Shown: piece after piece, positions 62,169 to 64,000 of the stretch
How positions within the stretch are numbered: position 1 is the stretch's first letter
How the letters are laid out: every line of letters starts with the position of its first letter
NCBI RefSeq assembly: GCF_023091745.1
Contig: NC_068921.1
Coordinates: forward strand, 12,170,001 to 12,234,000
Reading direction: 5' to 3'
Source of the DNA: Budorcas taxicolor
Lineage: Eukaryota > Chordata > Mammalia > Artiodactyla > Bovidae
DNA length: 64,000 nucleotides
The notes under the pieces: generated by a model
Databases searched by the model: none
Told to the model about the DNA's origin: nothing
Seen by the model: the letters and a program-made list of their open reading frames with translations, nothing else
Translations under genes and position numbers: made by a program

Positions 62169-62234
62169 ATCCTGCATCTCAGAGTGAACTATGCACTCAG
62201 ACTGGTAGTTTCCTGACTACTTGAGCCTATGAAG

Positions 62235-62480
62235 TAATTTCCCCACTTCCAAATGGTTCTCCATTATCTCTTTAACCTCCTTCTATTTCCCCCTCTCTCC
62301 CATCCCCGCTCCCTCACCCCTTCTCACACACACAGAAAACCCCTTCCTTTCCTTTCATCAGTGGCTGCTGTTTCACCACTCTCAGGCCTGCTTCTCTCTC
62401 TTCTGCCTCCTCCACTTTCCTTTGCCTCTTTATTGACCATTATTTTCCCCTTTGTTTCTTCTTGTTTTTCCTTAAGATTC
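62235..62480. repeat. Pyrimidine-rich tract
   Basis: About 240 bp dominated by C and T on the plus strand (purine-rich in the VWA8 transcript). No element recognised. Confidence 0.75.
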
Positions 62481-62751
62481 TGCTGCTAATAACTATACAT
62501 TCTAGCATTTATGAGAAAACAGCTTTTTGTTATTTTTATTTTGCTATTATTATTGACATCACCAATCAATGAAAATACTATTTCTTGGACTAGCTGATAT
62601 ACAAAATAAAATCCCACTTAAGTAGTTAGAATCTACTGTTCCACTCTTCTGAGCCCTTCTCACTAATACTAGCTGCAAAGAGTACTTCCATACTCCCAAA
62701 GACCCTGTGTATGTTCTGGGATAAGGCAGAATAAATACCGTTCAAGTATCT

Positions 62752-62850
62752 CTTTTTTTTTTTTTGCCACACAGTGCAGCATGTGGGTATCTTACTTCCC
62801 TGCATTGGGGGTGTGAAGCCCTAACCCCTGGACCATTAAGGAAGTCCCAA
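62752..62850 (-). repeat. CHR-type SINE fragment
   Basis: Poly-T, then gccacacagtgcagcatgtg and finally ccattaaggaagtccc, the reversed head of a CHR SINE. Confidence 0.75.
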
Positions 62851-63252
62851 AATACCATTCCATATGTCAAATCCTGGGGCCTGTACACAGGACTACAACT
62901 GCCAAGTGTTCACATTCTACCTGCTTCTTAGAAATCTATATGCCTTGAGTCAAACTGTGTAAGAAAAACAAAAATGTCCTTCATAAAAGGGAATTATTTG
63001 GGGTGAGTCAATGACTCTACCAATGATTAGCTTGAAGTGGCCAAAACCTGAGATAATGTTAGCGTGAAAATAAATAATGATAGAAAATTATAACCCACTG
63101 AATAAAATAGGGATCCATAAGTCCATATTGATATAAATGAATAAATAAGTATGTCAGGGAGAAGAAAAGCTCTTCCCTAGTGTAGACTGCCTGCTAATCA
63201 ATGCAGAAGGAATATTTACTCCCCATTACTGTCGTGCCAGTATCTGCACGTC

Positions 63253-63384
63253 TGGAAAAGAGGAGAAGAAAAGACACAGGAAAGAAAGAAAGAGAAAAGT
63301 AGGAAAAAAGGGTAAGAGAGAGATGAGAAGAAGGGAAAAGACTGCACAAGAAGAGAACATGGGAAAGGTAAGGAAGAAGGTGAA
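63253..63384. repeat. Purine-rich tract beside VWA8 exon
   Basis: Almost only A and G on the plus strand, so it is a C/U-rich stretch in the VWA8 transcript just downstream of the donor at 63396. Confidence 0.85.
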
Positions 63385-63396
63385 GCAGACACTTAC

Positions 63397-63501
63397 TTTT
63401 AAAACCCCTTCCACAGCCATCTTCCCTTCATGGCCCAGTAACACAGTGTATGGGTAAAGCCACTGGAGCGTGTGTTGGACTGACATCATAGGAAAGGAAT
63501 C
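63397..63501 (-). CDS. VWA8: VWA8 exon 1 of 11 in window
   Basis: 105 nt, 35 codons, phase 0 at both ends. The acceptor is a pyrimidine tract ending aaatag and the donor is gtaagt. The peptide starts DSFPMM, contains WLYPY and LLGHEGKMAVEG, and ends GVLK. In the family this is the helical lid region that closes the first ATPase module, just before the linker to the second. QWLYPY and the GHEGKM stretch are close to the human protein as I remember it. The exon is a multiple of three, so skipping it would keep the frame. Just downstream in the transcript (63253-63384) lies a purine-rich tract. Confidence 0.93.
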
Positions 63502-63729
63502 CTATTTGGGAGGGAAAACACATGGGAATGAAGGACATCTACAATCACACCAAAAATGCAGCTGAAATGTACATGTGACATTAAAATTGCATCATAAACA
63601 ATAACCATTAAGTTTCCCATATTCTCCAGAAGTCCACAAAAGCAAATGTCTGCAGTTTCCTCTTCTCTTCCTGGTCTGCACCCTTTCCCTGGTAAACTCA
63701 TGCACCCTCATCTTTCAGCTGCTGTGGGT

Positions 63730-63960
63730 GTGTCTCCATCTCTACTCTTGACACGTCTCTTGAGCTCTAGATCTAAGCTCCCAACTGTCTGTGAGATGTG
63801 ACTCTATGGGTGTCCCACAGACTCCCATTCAGCATGTCCAAAAACTACATGTTTGGCACAGTTATCTACCCCACTCATCCCAAAGTACCTTCTCTTTTTC
63901 CCTTGCTCCTAACCTGGGTGGACCTCATCCACATACTCCTGGCTTCACTGTAACAACTAC
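63730..63960 (+). repeat. L2-like LINE remnant (tentative)
   Basis: gtgtcccacagactcccatt, cagcatgtccaaaaactac and ctcatcccaaagtacctt recall part of an L2 ORF2. It is strongly diverged. Confidence 0.4.
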
Positions 63961-64000
63961 AAAGTTACAAAGTGTCCGTGCTCGGGGGCTTCAGTTGTAT

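Larger units (their letters stand above)
1350..63501 (-). other. VWA8: VWA8 gene, internal portion (11 exons)
   Basis: This is the part of the VWA8 locus inside the window, transcribed right to left. The 11 exons join in frame to 434 codons and match, from memory, the mammalian VWA8 protein in order and without a gap, at roughly residues 325-760 of about 1,900. VWA8 is a mitochondrial, matrix-facing protein with several AAA+ ATPase modules related to midasin and dynein, and a C-terminal VWA domain outside this window. All introns are GT-AG. Intron phases in transcript order are 0, 0, 0, 0, 2, 2, 0, 0, 2, 1, then 0 after the last exon. The promoter, first exons and 3' end are not here. I see no frameshift or in-frame stop in any exon, so the gene looks intact over this stretch. 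Confidence 0.95.

Noticed and set aside
1..64000. CRISPR arrays, bacterial operons, phage or toxin-antitoxin systems
   Set aside because: The sequence is mammalian intron and exon. Repeated units are SINEs and LINEs at irregular spacing, not arrays.

Overview
The window is a piece of a ruminant (bovid) nuclear genome. This rests on its repeats: about thirty Bov-tA and Bov-A2 SINEs, nine BovB (RTE-type) LINE copies, BovL1-type L1 ends and tRNA-derived CHR SINEs of the cetartiodactyl type. The species cannot be fixed from the sequence. The only protein-coding gene I can support is an internal part of VWA8 (KIAA0564), on the minus strand. VWA8 is a large mitochondrial protein with dynein-like AAA+ ATPase modules and a C-terminal von Willebrand factor A domain. 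I recognised it from memory of the mammalian protein; no search was run.

Eleven consecutive VWA8 exons are present, read from high to low coordinates: 63397-63501, 59552-59683, 57541-57675, 57375-57452, 33679-33839, 31488-31601, 15246-15414, 12673-12750, 8417-8532, 5527-5633 and 1350-1456. All are bounded by GT-AG introns and their phases join without a gap. They total 1,302 nt (434 codons), roughly residues 325-760 of a protein of about 1,900. The segment runs from the end of the first ATPase module, through the P-loop and Walker B strand of the second, to just before the third. Both ends of the gene lie outside the window. Introns range from 88 bp (between the two exons that share the Walker A motif) to 23.5 kb.

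The introns are full of transposons. BovB copies lie at 1.2, 7.8, 18.5, 25.1, 26.5-28.6, 41.8-42.9, 45.4-46.7, 49.2 and 51.8 kb. L1 copies lie near 13, 18.4-19.2, 22.3-24.9, 29.0-30.9, 43.1, 44.5-48.1, 53.4-54.1 and 57 kb. SINEs are scattered throughout. Older MIR, MER5-like, L2, MLT1 and LTR remnants sit between them. The most elaborate nest is 44.5-48.1 kb, an old L1 interrupted by a CHR SINE, a BovB, a BovL1 end, a Bov-A2 and a Bov-tA. An 80-bp mariner-type MITE at 58.3 kb forms a near-perfect hairpin resembling cattle miR-2284/2285 precursors.

I found no bacterial-type system, CRISPR array, operon, rRNA, functional tRNA or clearly new multi-gene system. The points most worth checking are the miRNA-like hairpin, a 370-bp inverted repeat at 49.9-50.3 kb, a CpG-containing exon-like element at 20.6 kb, and two VWA8 exons closely bracketed by inverted SINEs. 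Stretches where I see nothing specific: 1-1197, 1457-2200, 3660-4845 (except a T/G run), 5634-6370, 6590-7795, 9690-10780, 11000-11785, 13882-14165, 14870-15245, 15940-17460, 18085-18365, 19165-19705, 19920-22280 (except the 20.6 kb element), 25380-26530, 28612-29030, 32645-33678, 33840-34565, 34760-35558, 36325-36860, 37140-39098, 39255-40920, 43590-44010, 48140-49243, 50313-51806, 54125-56625, 59684-61850 and 62850-63250.
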